A program made the translations under genes and the position numbers. Source: Hyphomicrobiales bacterium (lineage in GTDB: Bacteria; Pseudomonadota; Alphaproteobacteria; Rhizobiales; UBA4765). Taken from it: 5,406 nt of DNA. The notes under the pieces are model-generated. The model saw only the letters and a list, made by a program, of their open reading frames with translations, ran no database searches and had not been told where the DNA came from. The stretch is taken from contig JAIYEB010000405.1 of NCBI GenBank assembly GCA_027487195.1, positions 1 to 5,406 of the forward strand. The letters are read 5' to 3'. This document shows, piece after piece, positions 1 to 5,337 of the stretch; position 1 is the stretch's first letter, and every line of letters starts with the position of its first letter.

Positions 1-1004
1 ATGCCGAAATGAAACCGGCGATCTGGTCGAGCCACGCGATCCGGCTCGGCTTTCGCCAGGTCGAAGGGCTGAGGGAGCGGGATGCCCGAAGGCTCGTGGT
101 GGCGCGCGGCGACATGGCCTTCGATTCCGTGCGCGATCTCTGGCTCAGAACTGGCCTGTCGCCGGATAGCCTGCAACGGCTTGCGGATGCTGATGCGTTT
201 CGCTCCCTGGGCCTTGATCGGCGCGACGCGCTCTGGGCCGTCAAGGGGCTCACCGGCACAGGCGAGGGCTCACATGAGCCACTCCCGCTGTTTGATCGCG
301 TCGACCGACCTGATCCAACCGACGAGCCAGACGCGCATTTGCCGGGAATGCCGCTCGGCGAGCATGTCGTGAACGATTACCGCTTCCTCAGCCTGTCGCT
401 GAAGGCGCACCCCGTCTCGTTCGTGCGTCACAGGCTTGAGCGCATGAAGGTGACGCGGCACGAGGATCTGCCCGAGATTGCGCGTGGTCTGCCCCAGCGC
501 CGGGCAAGCCGCCCGCGCCCTGACGGTTCCGTCTCGTCCTGGCAGCCGCTGGCCACCCATGCTCCGCTGGTTCGGGTTGCGGGCTTGGTCCTGGTGCGCC
601 AGCGGCCCGGATCAGCCAAAGGCGTGATCTTCGCCACCCTGGAGGATGAAACGGGCGTATCGAACATCATTGTCTGGCCGAAGATCTTCGAGCGTTATCG
701 GCCGGTGGTGCTGGGGGCGCGCCTTTTGGGTGTGCGGGGGCGGTTGCAGGCCGAGGCCGGTGTCATCCATGTCGTGGCGGAACATCTGGAGGATCTGACG
801 CCGCTTCTTGCTGATCTCGGCCAGGCCGGCCCGCTCGCCGAGAGCCTCGCCAATGCCGATGAAGTGCGTCGCCCACAGGAGGATGTGCGCTCAAAACGCC
901 AGCCCAAGCGCGCAGTTCTGGCAACGCTCCGGGCCATTCCGGAACTCGCCCTCGACGTTGGCGATCCAGGCAGCGTCATGCCGAAGGGACGCAATTTTCA
1001 TTAG
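1..1004 (+). CDS. dnaE2: DnaE2/ImuC error-prone DNA polymerase, C-terminal part (5' truncated by window edge)
   Basis: This is the last ~333 codons of a C-family DNA polymerase alpha subunit of the DnaE2 (ImuC) type. The frame is open at the left edge (first full codon at nt 3), so the ATG at nt 9 is internal. DnaE2 performs mutagenic translesion synthesis in the SOS response with ImuA/ImuB; the polymerase catalytic domains lie outside the window. Visible parts are the helix-hairpin-helix-like region (nt ~36-248, around LGFRQVEGL), the DnaE2-typical SLKAHP segment (nt ~396-413), a nucleic-acid-binding OB fold (nt ~570-795, with LVRQRPGSAKG and FATLEDETG) and the terminal MPKGRNFH, typical of DnaE2 rather than replicative DnaE. 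A proline/arginine-rich linker (nt ~486-555) precedes the OB fold. imuA and imuB would be expected upstream, but that is inference. The gene converges on the chvI operon. The family call is very secure. Confidence 0.95.
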   Translation, partial: AEMKPAIWSSHAIRLGFRQVEGLRERDARRLVVARGDMAFDSVRDLWLRTGLSPDSLQRLADADAFRSLGLDRRDALWAVKGLTGTGEGSHEPLPLFDRVDRPDPTDEPDAHLPGMPLGEHVVNDYRFLSLSLKAHPVSFVRHRLERMKVTRHEDLPEIARGLPQRRASRPRPDGSVSSWQPLATHAPLVRVAGLVLVRQRPGSAKGVIFATLEDETGVSNIIVWPKIFERYRPVVLGARLLGVRGRLQAEAGVIHVVAEHLEDLTPLLADLGQAGPLAESLANADEVRRPQEDVRSKRQPKRAVLATLRAIPELALDVGDPGSVMPKGRNFH

Positions 1005-1046
1005 AGCGCGTTTCGATTTGATCGAAGCAAGACAAGGCGCGCTCTA
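1002..1046. repeat. Interrupted palindrome overlapping the dnaE2 stop; Rhizobiales-type intergenic repeat, possible terminator
   Basis: TAGAGCGCG (1002-1010) is exactly complementary to CGCGCTCTA (1038-1046). Inside it lies a second inverted repeat, TTCGAT (1012-1017) with ATCGAA (1021-1026) around a TTG loop, extendable to 1010-1028 with one G-T pair. The TAG of dnaE2 (1002-1004) is the first triplet of the left outer arm. Without the 11 nt GCAAGACAAGG (1027-1037) the two repeats would form one nearly continuous palindrome, as in the dispersed palindromes I recall from Rhizobiales intergenic regions (memory, not a search). It could act as the dnaE2 transcription end, but no U-tract follows. 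The complementarity is seen directly; repeat-family membership and function are inferred. Confidence 0.6.
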
Positions 1047-1098
1047 CGTCCTCGATCTGTCGCATGTTGTTTCGAAAAACCGGATATCGCTTCCTGGG
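1047..1098. other. Spacer resembling the second half of a Rhizobiales dispersed repeat
   Basis: This non-coding stretch between the two inverted-repeat structures contains TTTCGAAA (1070-1077) followed by AACCGG. In sequence style it resembles the downstream part of dispersed intergenic repeats in Hyphomicrobiales, where a GCATG...CATGC pair flanks a TTTTCGAAAACCGG core. GCATG is present at 1062-1066 and CATGC at 1113-1117, but the arms are short and far apart, so this would be a degenerate copy. No open frame here looks like a gene. Confidence 0.3.
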
Positions 1099-1149
1099 GT
1101 CACGCGCTGACGCATGCCCGCGCCAAAGCAGCAGGCGCCTTCGCGTGAC
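1099..1149. terminator. Nested inverted repeat between convergent genes, probable terminator of the chvI operon
   Basis: GTCACGCG (1099-1106) pairs perfectly with CGCGTGAC (1142-1149). Within this stem GCGCC (1120-1124) pairs with GGCGC (1134-1138) around a 9-nt loop. The structure lies 11 nt past the EIIA stop codon on the minus strand and could end the leftward operon; it may also help block rightward transcription from dnaE2. There is no run of U on either side, so it does not have the classical intrinsic-terminator form. A Rho-dependent end or a purely structural role is equally possible. Confidence 0.45.
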
Positions 1150-1160
1150 AGCGCCGGGCG

Positions 1161-1562
1161 TTACTTGCCGGCCAGAACGTGGCTTGCGACGTGAATGTAT
1201 TTGCGGCCCGCATCCTGGGCACAGCGCACCAGATCCGACATTTTCATGTCCTGACGGTTCTTCGCGAGCTTGATCAACATGGGCAGATTCATGCCAGCGA
1301 CCACTTCGATCGGGCCTTCTTCCATAATCGATATGGCGAGGTTGGATGGCGTGCCGCCAAACATGTCGGTCAGGATCACGGCACCCTTGCCGCTATCGAC
1401 CGCGCGCGCCGCAACGAGGATGTCGTTCCTGCATTGCTCCATCTCGTCATCAGGCCCGATGCACACCGTAGCGAGCTGTTGCTGGGGCCCAACCACATGT
1501 TCAAGGGCCGCGCGGAATTCATCCGCCAGCCGACCATGGGTCACAAACACAAGTCCGATCAT
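1161..1562 (-). CDS. PTS system mannose-family EIIA component (PTS-Ntr type)
   Basis: This 133-residue protein is a complete mannose-type EIIA domain, a soluble phosphocarrier that takes phosphate from HPr~P on a histidine. The probable active site is His9 in VTHG, just after the first beta strand. DMFGGTPSN (66-74) and GMNLPML (90-96) are other family signatures, and the length is normal for a stand-alone EIIA. In alphaproteobacteria this protein (EIIA-Man, also annotated manX or ptsM) has no matching EIIB/EIIC sugar transporter and is thought to be regulatory. The start is the ATG at 1560-1562, because MIGLVFVTHG is where the family begins; the frame stays open to 1733 but that extension overlaps hprK and shows no conserved residues. 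A weak AGAAGA lies 4 nt upstream. The gene lies 13 nt after hprK and is last in the operon; ptsH, often next, is not here. Confidence 0.93.
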   Translation of the reverse strand: MIGLVFVTHGRLADEFRAALEHVVGPQQQLATVCIGPDDEMEQCRNDILVAARAVDSGKGAVILTDMFGGTPSNLAISIMEEGPIEVVAGMNLPMLIKLAKNRQDMKMSDLVRCAQDAGRKYIHVASHVLAGK

Positions 1563-1575
1563 TCGTCTTCTGCGC

Positions 1576-2073
1576 TCATGACGCTTGCGCGTCGGAAGGA
1601 CGAAGTGTGTGTGACGAACTGTGCCGCGATGCAAGTGGGAAGTTCTCAGACATTCGTAGTTGCCCCATTGCAGTGAATACGGATGCCACGGGATCGCAGA
1701 GGTCAGGACTGAGGCAAAAGCGCGGCAGAGCAACGGAAAACAGGGTGTCTGTCGCCTGATCCGGAGGCATTCTTTCTCCGGAAATCCGATCGATGATCAT
1801 GTGAATGCGCGCGGCATCAAGGGTTGGCACATGCACTATGCCAACGCCGCGCACCTCAAGGCACCCGAGAATGGTGTGGGGTGCCCGTGCGATCAGACGG
1901 CCATTGTGCGCGTTCAGAATCACGCGATCATCAGCAATCAGGCGCGCAAATCTTGGCGCGGGATGGGACAGGAGCGCCAGCGCGAGGTGCGATTTGCCCG
2001 CGCCCGAAGGGCCACGCAGCAACAGGCCAATCCCGTCAACCACAAGGGCCGTGGCGTGGATCGTCTCGCTCAC
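1576..2073 (-). CDS. hprK: HPr kinase/phosphorylase, short alphaproteobacterial form
   Basis: This 165-residue protein resembles only the C-terminal kinase domain of HprK/P, which phosphorylates and dephosphorylates the regulatory serine of HPr. Visible are the Walker A loop GPSGAGKS (21-28), the ADDR segment with the likely catalytic aspartate (47-50) and the HprK signature LEVRGVGI (72-79). Firmicute HprK/P is about 310 residues; the N-terminal domain is absent here, as is usual in alphaproteobacteria, so this is not a truncation artefact. The last ~25 residues are Ser/Arg-rich and look poorly conserved. The start is a GTG (2071-2073) overlapping the chvG stop in GTGA, with no clear Shine-Dalgarno sequence, so translation probably depends on coupling to chvG. 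Its substrate HPr is not encoded in the window. The family assignment is very secure; activity on HPr is inferred. Confidence 0.94.
   Translation of the reverse strand: MSETIHATALVVDGIGLLLRGPSGAGKSHLALALLSHPAPRFARLIADDRVILNAHNGRLIARAPHTILGCLEVRGVGIVHVPTLDAARIHMIIDRISGERMPPDQATDTLFSVALPRFCLSPDLCDPVASVFTAMGQLRMSENFPLASRHSSSHTLRPSDAQAS
2070..2073 (-). other. GTGA stop/start overlap coupling chvG to hprK
   Basis: The TGA of chvG (2070-2072) and the GTG of hprK (2071-2073) share the tetranucleotide GTGA on the minus strand. The 14 bases upstream (CGCCTTCCTGCCAC) contain no purine-rich ribosome binding site. This favours translational coupling by re-initiation, which would keep HprK at or below the level of the sensor kinase. 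Confidence 0.8.
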
Positions 2074-3821
2074 GTGGCAGGAAGGCGCACGATAAAGCGC
2101 GCTCCAGATATCGTGCCATCCCCGCGCTTGCGGTTTTCGGCCCGAATCGTGCCGCCATGGGCACGCACGATCTGCCGCGAGATGGAAAGCCCGAGGCCGG
2201 AATTGTTGCCAAAGGCGCTCTGGGGCCTGTCCGTATAGAAGCGCTCAAAAATCCGCTCGATCGGCTCGACATGAATGCCCGGCCCATCATCATCGACGAT
2301 AATCTCAACGCTCGTGCCATCCCGCCGGGCCAGGACCTTAACAATGCCCTCAGCCGGGCTGAAGGATCGGGCATTTGCCAGGAGGTTTGAGATCACCTGA
2401 CCGATCCGACTGTCGTGGCCTGGCACGATGAAGGCCTTGCGGCCGGTCGGGTGGGGCTGAAGGATCAGTTCAATCGAGGCTTCCGTGGCGCGGCGCGTGT
2501 CGTTCTGGATCGAGATCACGGTTTCGAGAAGCTGGAACAGGTCGACAGGTTCAAGGTTCTCGCGCTGCAACTCGGCATCAAGCCGGGACGCGTCCGAGAT
2601 GTCGGAGATCAATCGATCAAGCCGGCGCACATCATGGCGCACGATCTCGATCAGCCTTGCGCGGTCCTCATCGCGCTTTGCAAGCGGCAGCGTTTCAACC
2701 GCCGAGCGCAGCGATGTCAGCGGGTTCTTCAACTCGTGCGCCACATCAGCCGCAAAGCTCTCGATGGCATCGATCCGGTCATAAAGCGCGCCGGTCATGT
2801 CATTCAGCGACCGCGCGAGGTGGCCGATCTCGTCTTGGCGCTCGGAAAAGTCGGGAATGTGCTGGCGTCCATGGGAACCCTTGCCCACGCGCTCGGCAGC
2901 TGCCGACAGCTTGCGCATGGGGCCTGCAATGGTGCTCGCCAGAATCATCGACAGGAGCACCATGACAGCCAACGCCACGAGAAACACCCGCACGATAGCC
3001 CAGCGCTCAGCCGCAACGATTTCGTCGATGTCGCCACCAAGCGTCGACAGCAAGAGGCCGCCGAGCACATTGCGATAACGCTGGACCGGCACGGCGACGG
3101 ACACAATCAATTCGCCCCGGTCGTTGATACGCACGATTGAAGCCTTGGTGCCGCCAAGGGCCTCGGCGACTTCCGGGTATTCCCGCCCCTCGCTGGCACC
3201 AAGCTCGACATAGCGCGGCAGATCGCGGTCGCCAAAGGCCAGCCGGAGGTTGCGCCAGATCAGCTGGAGCAGCGTGTCCTCTTGCGGCTCGCGGGCGGCC
3301 TCTGTGCGCCCGAGCTGGCCGCGCTGGTAGAGAAAGCGGCTGTCGAGCACGAGCATGCCCTCGCGGTCATAGATCCGCGCCCTGAGCCGTGCCGGCTGGA
3401 TCAGGCGGCGCAGAACCGGGGCGACCCGCTCGGGATTGATGGTGAACTCGGGCATGGCCATCTCGTCGGATGGCATGTCGCCTGGATCGAGGTCGAGAAG
3501 GAGTTCCGGGTCCTGGCCAATCCCATCATTGGCAAAGACTGCGGACGCAGCCACCGCGCCTGCAATGATTTCGCCTTGCGTCAGAAGGCTCTGCACGCGC
3601 GCATCAATCAGCCCGGCGCGGAACTGGTTGAGGTAGAGCATGCCGGACAACAGGACAAAGAGGCCGACAACGTTGACGAAGACGATCCGGCGCGTCAGCG
3701 AGGAGAACACGTGCGCGCCAAGAAAACGCCCGGTTCGCGCCAGCCGCACGCGCCATACCCTGGGCAGGCGCGGCAACGTTGCCGACGACTGACGAGCCCT
3801 GGGTTCTGCCTCGACCGCCAT
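2070..3821 (-). CDS. chvG: ChvG (ExoS/BvrS-like) membrane sensor histidine kinase
   Basis: This 583-residue inner-membrane kinase is the partner of ChvI. In order: a basic cytoplasmic N-terminus (1-44), TM1 (~46-66), a periplasmic sensor region (~67-275), TM2 (~276-297), HAMP (~298-350), the dimerisation/phosphoacceptor helix with His362 in AHELKNPL, and an ATPase domain with N box (~475-490, SNLLANARSFSP), G1 DDDGPGI (510-516), F box IFERFY (524-529) and G2 GLGLSI (542-547). All key catalytic motifs are intact and the length is normal for the family. In rhizobia, Agrobacterium and Brucella the orthologues sense acidic or host conditions and control exopolysaccharide, motility and envelope genes; in some, the periplasmic protein ExoR restrains the kinase. 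ExoR is not in this window. The ATG at 3819-3821 is preceded by AGGAGG (3835-3840) inside the chvI tail. It follows chvI by 8 nt and overlaps hprK by 4 nt. Confidence 0.95.
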   Translation of the reverse strand: MAVEAEPRARQSSATLPRLPRVWRVRLARTGRFLGAHVFSSLTRRIVFVNVVGLFVLLSGMLYLNQFRAGLIDARVQSLLTQGEIIAGAVAASAVFANDGIGQDPELLLDLDPGDMPSDEMAMPEFTINPERVAPVLRRLIQPARLRARIYDREGMLVLDSRFLYQRGQLGRTEAAREPQEDTLLQLIWRNLRLAFGDRDLPRYVELGASEGREYPEVAEALGGTKASIVRINDRGELIVSVAVPVQRYRNVLGGLLLSTLGGDIDEIVAAERWAIVRVFLVALAVMVLLSMILASTIAGPMRKLSAAAERVGKGSHGRQHIPDFSERQDEIGHLARSLNDMTGALYDRIDAIESFAADVAHELKNPLTSLRSAVETLPLAKRDEDRARLIEIVRHDVRRLDRLISDISDASRLDAELQRENLEPVDLFQLLETVISIQNDTRRATEASIELILQPHPTGRKAFIVPGHDSRIGQVISNLLANARSFSPAEGIVKVLARRDGTSVEIIVDDDGPGIHVEPIERIFERFYTDRPQSAFGNNSGLGLSISRQIVRAHGGTIRAENRKRGDGTISGARFIVRLPAT

Positions 3822-3829
3822 TGCCCGTC

Positions 3830-4537
3830 CTAGGCCTCCTTGAAGCGATATCCAACGCCATAGAGCGTCTCGATCATCTCAAAGTCATCATCGACGACCT
3901 TGAACTTCTTCCTCAGCCGCTTGATGTGGCTGTCGATCGTGCGGTCATCGACATAGACCTGATCATCATAGGCCGCATCCATCAGGGCATCGCGGCTTTT
4001 CACGACGCCAGGGCGCTGCGCCAGGGCATGCAGGATCAAGAACTCCGTGACGGTCAGCGTGACCGGTTTGCCGTTCCAGGTGCAGGTGTGGCGTTCCTGA
4101 TCCATGCGCAGGCGTCCACGATCGAGGATCTTCTGCGCATCGCCGGGCTTGCCCGGGCTCGGCGCAATATCCTTGGCGCCGGCGCGCCGCAAAACCGCCT
4201 TGACCCGCTCCACAAGGAGACGCTGGGAGAACGGTTTGCGAATGAAATCGTCCGCGCCCATCTTCAGCCCGAACAACTCGTCGATTTCCTCATCCTTCGA
4301 GGTGAGGAAGATCACCGGCATTTCGGACTTTTGCCTCAGACGCCGCAACAGCTCCATCCCGTCCATGCGCGGCATCTTGATGTCGAGAATCGCAAGGTCG
4401 GGCGTTGCGGTCTTGAAAGACTCAAGGGCCGACAATCCATCCGTGTAGGTCTGGATGCGAAAACCCTCTGCCTCCAGCGCGATGGACACTGAAGTGAGGA
4501 TATTGCGGTCGTCATCAACAAGGGCAATGGTTGGCAT
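3830..4537 (-). CDS. chvI: ChvI (BvrR-like) OmpR-family response regulator
   Basis: This 235-residue protein has a receiver domain (~1-118) and a winged-helix DNA-binding domain (~140-233). The receiver shows the acidic pocket (ALVDDD, 5-10), the phosphoacceptor Asp52 in AILDIKMPRMDG, Thr79 in FLTSKD and Lys101 in RKPF, so it should be phosphorylatable by ChvG. The output domain shows TVTEFLIL (162-169), the recognition helix around DDRTIDSHIKRLRKKF (197-212) and GVGYRF (227-232). In relatives this regulator activates envelope, exopolysaccharide and acid-response genes and represses motility. It is the first gene of the leftward operon. The ATG at 4535-4537 is preceded by GGAGGT (4549-4554) with an 11-nt spacer, and the start matches the family N-terminus. 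No unusual residue was found. A clear promoter is not visible upstream. Confidence 0.95.
   Translation of the reverse strand: MPTIALVDDDRNILTSVSIALEAEGFRIQTYTDGLSALESFKTATPDLAILDIKMPRMDGMELLRRLRQKSEMPVIFLTSKDEEIDELFGLKMGADDFIRKPFSQRLLVERVKAVLRRAGAKDIAPSPGKPGDAQKILDRGRLRMDQERHTCTWNGKPVTLTVTEFLILHALAQRPGVVKSRDALMDAAYDDQVYVDDRTIDSHIKRLRKKFKVVDDDFEMIETLYGVGYRFKEA
3835..3840 (-). promoter_or_regulatory. Shine-Dalgarno sequence for chvG inside the chvI 3' end
   Basis: On the minus strand AGGAGG lies within the last codons of chvI, 13 nt before the chvG ATG. The spacing is somewhat long, and AGGA closer to the start (3829-3832, overlapping the chvI TAG) could serve instead. Either way the chvG initiation region overlaps the chvI stop, which supports the chosen start and tight co-expression. 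Confidence 0.6.
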
Positions 4538-4548
4538 GGAACGGGGCT

Positions 4549-4554
4549 ACCTCC
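4549..4554 (-). promoter_or_regulatory. Shine-Dalgarno sequence of chvI
   Basis: GGAGGT on the minus strand, a near-perfect anti-16S match, ends 11 nt before the chvI ATG. It confirms the chvI start and points to strong initiation for the first gene of the operon. Confidence 0.75.
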
Positions 4555-4742
4555 GGAAATGTCACGACTTGGGCCGTCTCTTTGGGCCATCTCCGCGAGG
4601 AAGCAGGCGAAAGCGTGGCCGGACGCTGACAGGCACGCCACAGGGTTAGCCTGTTTCGGCCTGATGCACCATCGCTGGTGTCATGATTGCGCTGGCAAGC
4701 CACGACGCTGCAGGAAATACGGGACGAGCTGAACGTTTCCCC

Positions 4743-4757
4743 TTGCGCCCGGCGCAA
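4743..4757. promoter_or_regulatory. 15-bp inverted repeat TTGCGC-CCG-GCGCAA, candidate operator
   Basis: The repeat has two perfect 6-bp arms around a 3-bp centre, with C/A breaking the symmetry beyond them. Its centre (4750) is 19 nt before the first base of the proposed -35 box, about -54 from the expected transcription start, a common place for a dimeric activator; it could also serve chvI. It could instead be a chance GC palindrome. No regulator can be named. Confidence 0.35.
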
Positions 4758-4768
4758 AGACATCCGAT

Positions 4769-4797
4769 TTGACGTCGCGGCGGTGTTGGACTATGCG
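4769..4797 (+). promoter_or_regulatory. Probable sigma70-type promoter of the FYDLN-protein gene
   Basis: TTGACG (4769-4774) and TATGCG (4792-4797) are separated by 17 nt, the optimal spacing, and the -35 has five of six consensus bases. Transcription would start near 4804, giving a leader of about 22 nt that just includes the AAGGA ribosome binding site. The agreement with the chosen GTG start is good. The -10 is only a moderate match, so this remains a sequence-based prediction. Confidence 0.55.
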
Positions 4798-4812
4798 CAC
4801 CCCCTTCTCTTT

Positions 4813-4817
4813 AAGGA
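4813..4817 (+). promoter_or_regulatory. Ribosome binding site that decides the GTG start at 4826
   Basis: AAGGA is spaced 8 nt from the GTG at 4826-4828. It overlaps the alternative in-frame ATG at 4817, so it could not serve that codon. It therefore selects the GTG start, which is also where similarity to the FYDLN family (xARSELGTKR) begins. Confidence 0.7.
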
Positions 4818-4825
4818 TGTCAGAC

Positions 4826-5272
4826 GTGGCCAGATCTGAACTCGGCACGAAGCGAGTTTGCCCCAAGACGGGCAAAAAGTTTTATGACCTCGACAAGGAC
4901 CCGATCGTGTCTCCCTATACGGGCGATGTGATCCCCCGGTCCTTTTACGAGCCGCAAATCTCCAAGGCAGCAGCGCTTGCAGCTGTGGCGACCGCCGCTG
5001 CTGCGGCAGCCGCCTCCGCCCGCCCGATCCCGACGGCTGAGGATGATGGTGATCTGCCTGTCGATGACAGCACCGAACTCCTCTCGCTCGAGGAAGCGGA
5101 CGAGGAACAGAGCGCAACCGGCAAGGCCGAAGTTGCGCTTGAGGATGACATCGAGGTCGATGACGAACTCGTCGCAGACGATGACGATACCTTCCTTGAA
5201 GAAGAGGAAGAAGACGCGGGCGACGTGTCTGATCTCATCGATGGCGACATTGAGGATGACGAAGAGGTCTGA
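4826..5272 (+). CDS. FYDLN-acid domain protein (TIGR02300-like), function unknown
   Basis: This 148-residue protein begins with the conserved block of the family: ELGTKRVCP (5-13), FYDLDKDP (19-26, usually FYDLN) and VSPYTG (28-33). An alanine-rich helix-prone segment (48-65) and a long Asp/Glu-rich tail (72-148) follow. The family is found mainly in alphaproteobacteria and has no established function to my knowledge. Many members carry paired cysteines (CPxCG ... CPxCG) suggesting a zinc ribbon; here only Cys12 remains, the other positions reading Thr15, Ser29 and Thr32, so metal binding by that site is unlikely. There is no signal peptide or membrane segment, so a cytoplasmic acidic protein is expected. 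The GTG start at 4826 is set by AAGGA (4813-4817); the frame is open upstream to a TTG at 4769. The gene diverges from chvI and lies 65 nt before tRNA-Ala, a neighbourhood I recall from other Rhizobiales. Confidence 0.88.
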   Translation: MARSELGTKRVCPKTGKKFYDLDKDPIVSPYTGDVIPRSFYEPQISKAAALAAVATAAAAAAASARPIPTAEDDGDLPVDDSTELLSLEEADEEQSATGKAEVALEDDIEVDDELVADDDDTFLEEEEEDAGDVSDLIDGDIEDDEEV

Positions 5273-5280
5273 TCAGGCTT

Positions 5281-5296
5281 GATCGCTCCGGCGATC
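5281..5296 (+). terminator. UCCG-capped hairpin after the FYDLN gene, possible terminator
   Basis: GATCGC (5281-5286) pairs exactly with GCGATC (5291-5296) around TCCG, closed by C-G. In RNA this is a cUNCGg-type loop, an unusually stable tetraloop class. It starts 8 nt after the stop codon. The downstream sequence TCGTCT is only slightly T-rich, so it may protect the mRNA 3' end or mark a processing point rather than terminate intrinsically. Confidence 0.45.
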
Positions 5297-5316
5297 TCGT
5301 CTACCACGCCGGCCTG

Positions 5317-5332
5317 CCTCACTTCGGTGTGG
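5317..5332 (+). other. UUCG-capped hairpin just upstream of tRNA-Ala
   Basis: CCTCAC (5317-5322) and GTGTGG (5327-5332) form a stem with one U-U mismatch around a TTCG loop closed by C-G. It ends 5 nt before the mature tRNA 5' end. It may be part of the tRNA precursor leader, where RNase P cuts, or a second hairpin ending the upstream transcript. A weak promoter-like pair, TTGATC (5279-5284) and TACCAC (5302-5307) with a 17-nt spacer, also lies here but the -10 is poor. Confidence 0.35.
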
Positions 5333-5337
5333 TTCCC

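Larger units (their letters stand above)
4538..4825. other. Divergent intergenic region between chvI and the FYDLN-protein gene
   Basis: These 288 bases separate the leftward chvI operon from the rightward FYDLN gene. They hold the chvI Shine-Dalgarno, a probable promoter for the rightward gene (4769-4797), a 15-bp inverted repeat (4743-4757) and two shorter palindromes: ACAGG-N5-CCTGT (4640-4654) and CACCA-N4-TGGTG (4667-4680). I found no convincing -35/-10 pair for chvI on the minus strand; TTGCCA near 4693-4698 has no good -10 at 16-18 nt. No short frame here has both a start signal and a recognisable protein. Some relatives carry pckA at this place; it is not here. Confidence 0.6.

Noticed and set aside
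1563..1733. N-terminal extension of EIIA (57 extra residues)
   Set aside because: The extension overlaps hprK coding sequence, has no conserved residues, and the EIIA domain begins exactly at MIGLVFVTHG.
2415..3140. 241-codon open frame on the + strand opposite chvG
   Set aside because: It lies entirely antisense to a well-conserved kinase and has a His/Arg-rich composition typical of GC-rich antisense shadow frames. No domain is recognisable.
3779..4492. 237-codon open frame on the + strand opposite chvI
   Set aside because: It mirrors the conserved chvI coding sequence. Its Leu/Asp-rich protein has no family motif; it is explained by codon bias of the real gene.
4769..4825. Longer FYDLN protein from TTG at 4769 or ATG at 4817
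   Set aside because: The TTG coincides with the probable -35 box, the ATG has no ribosome binding site, and family similarity starts at the GTG at 4826, which has AAGGA at good spacing.
4681..4875. 64-codon minus-strand frame across the divergent intergenic region
   Set aside because: It overlaps the FYDLN start antisense, has no clear Shine-Dalgarno or recognisable protein, and is best treated as chance.
5090..5270. Possible nucleotide repeat array in the GAAGAGGAAGA-rich stretch
   Set aside because: It is low-complexity coding DNA for an acidic tail; spacing is irregular and there is no repeat unit, so it is neither a CRISPR nor a true tandem repeat.
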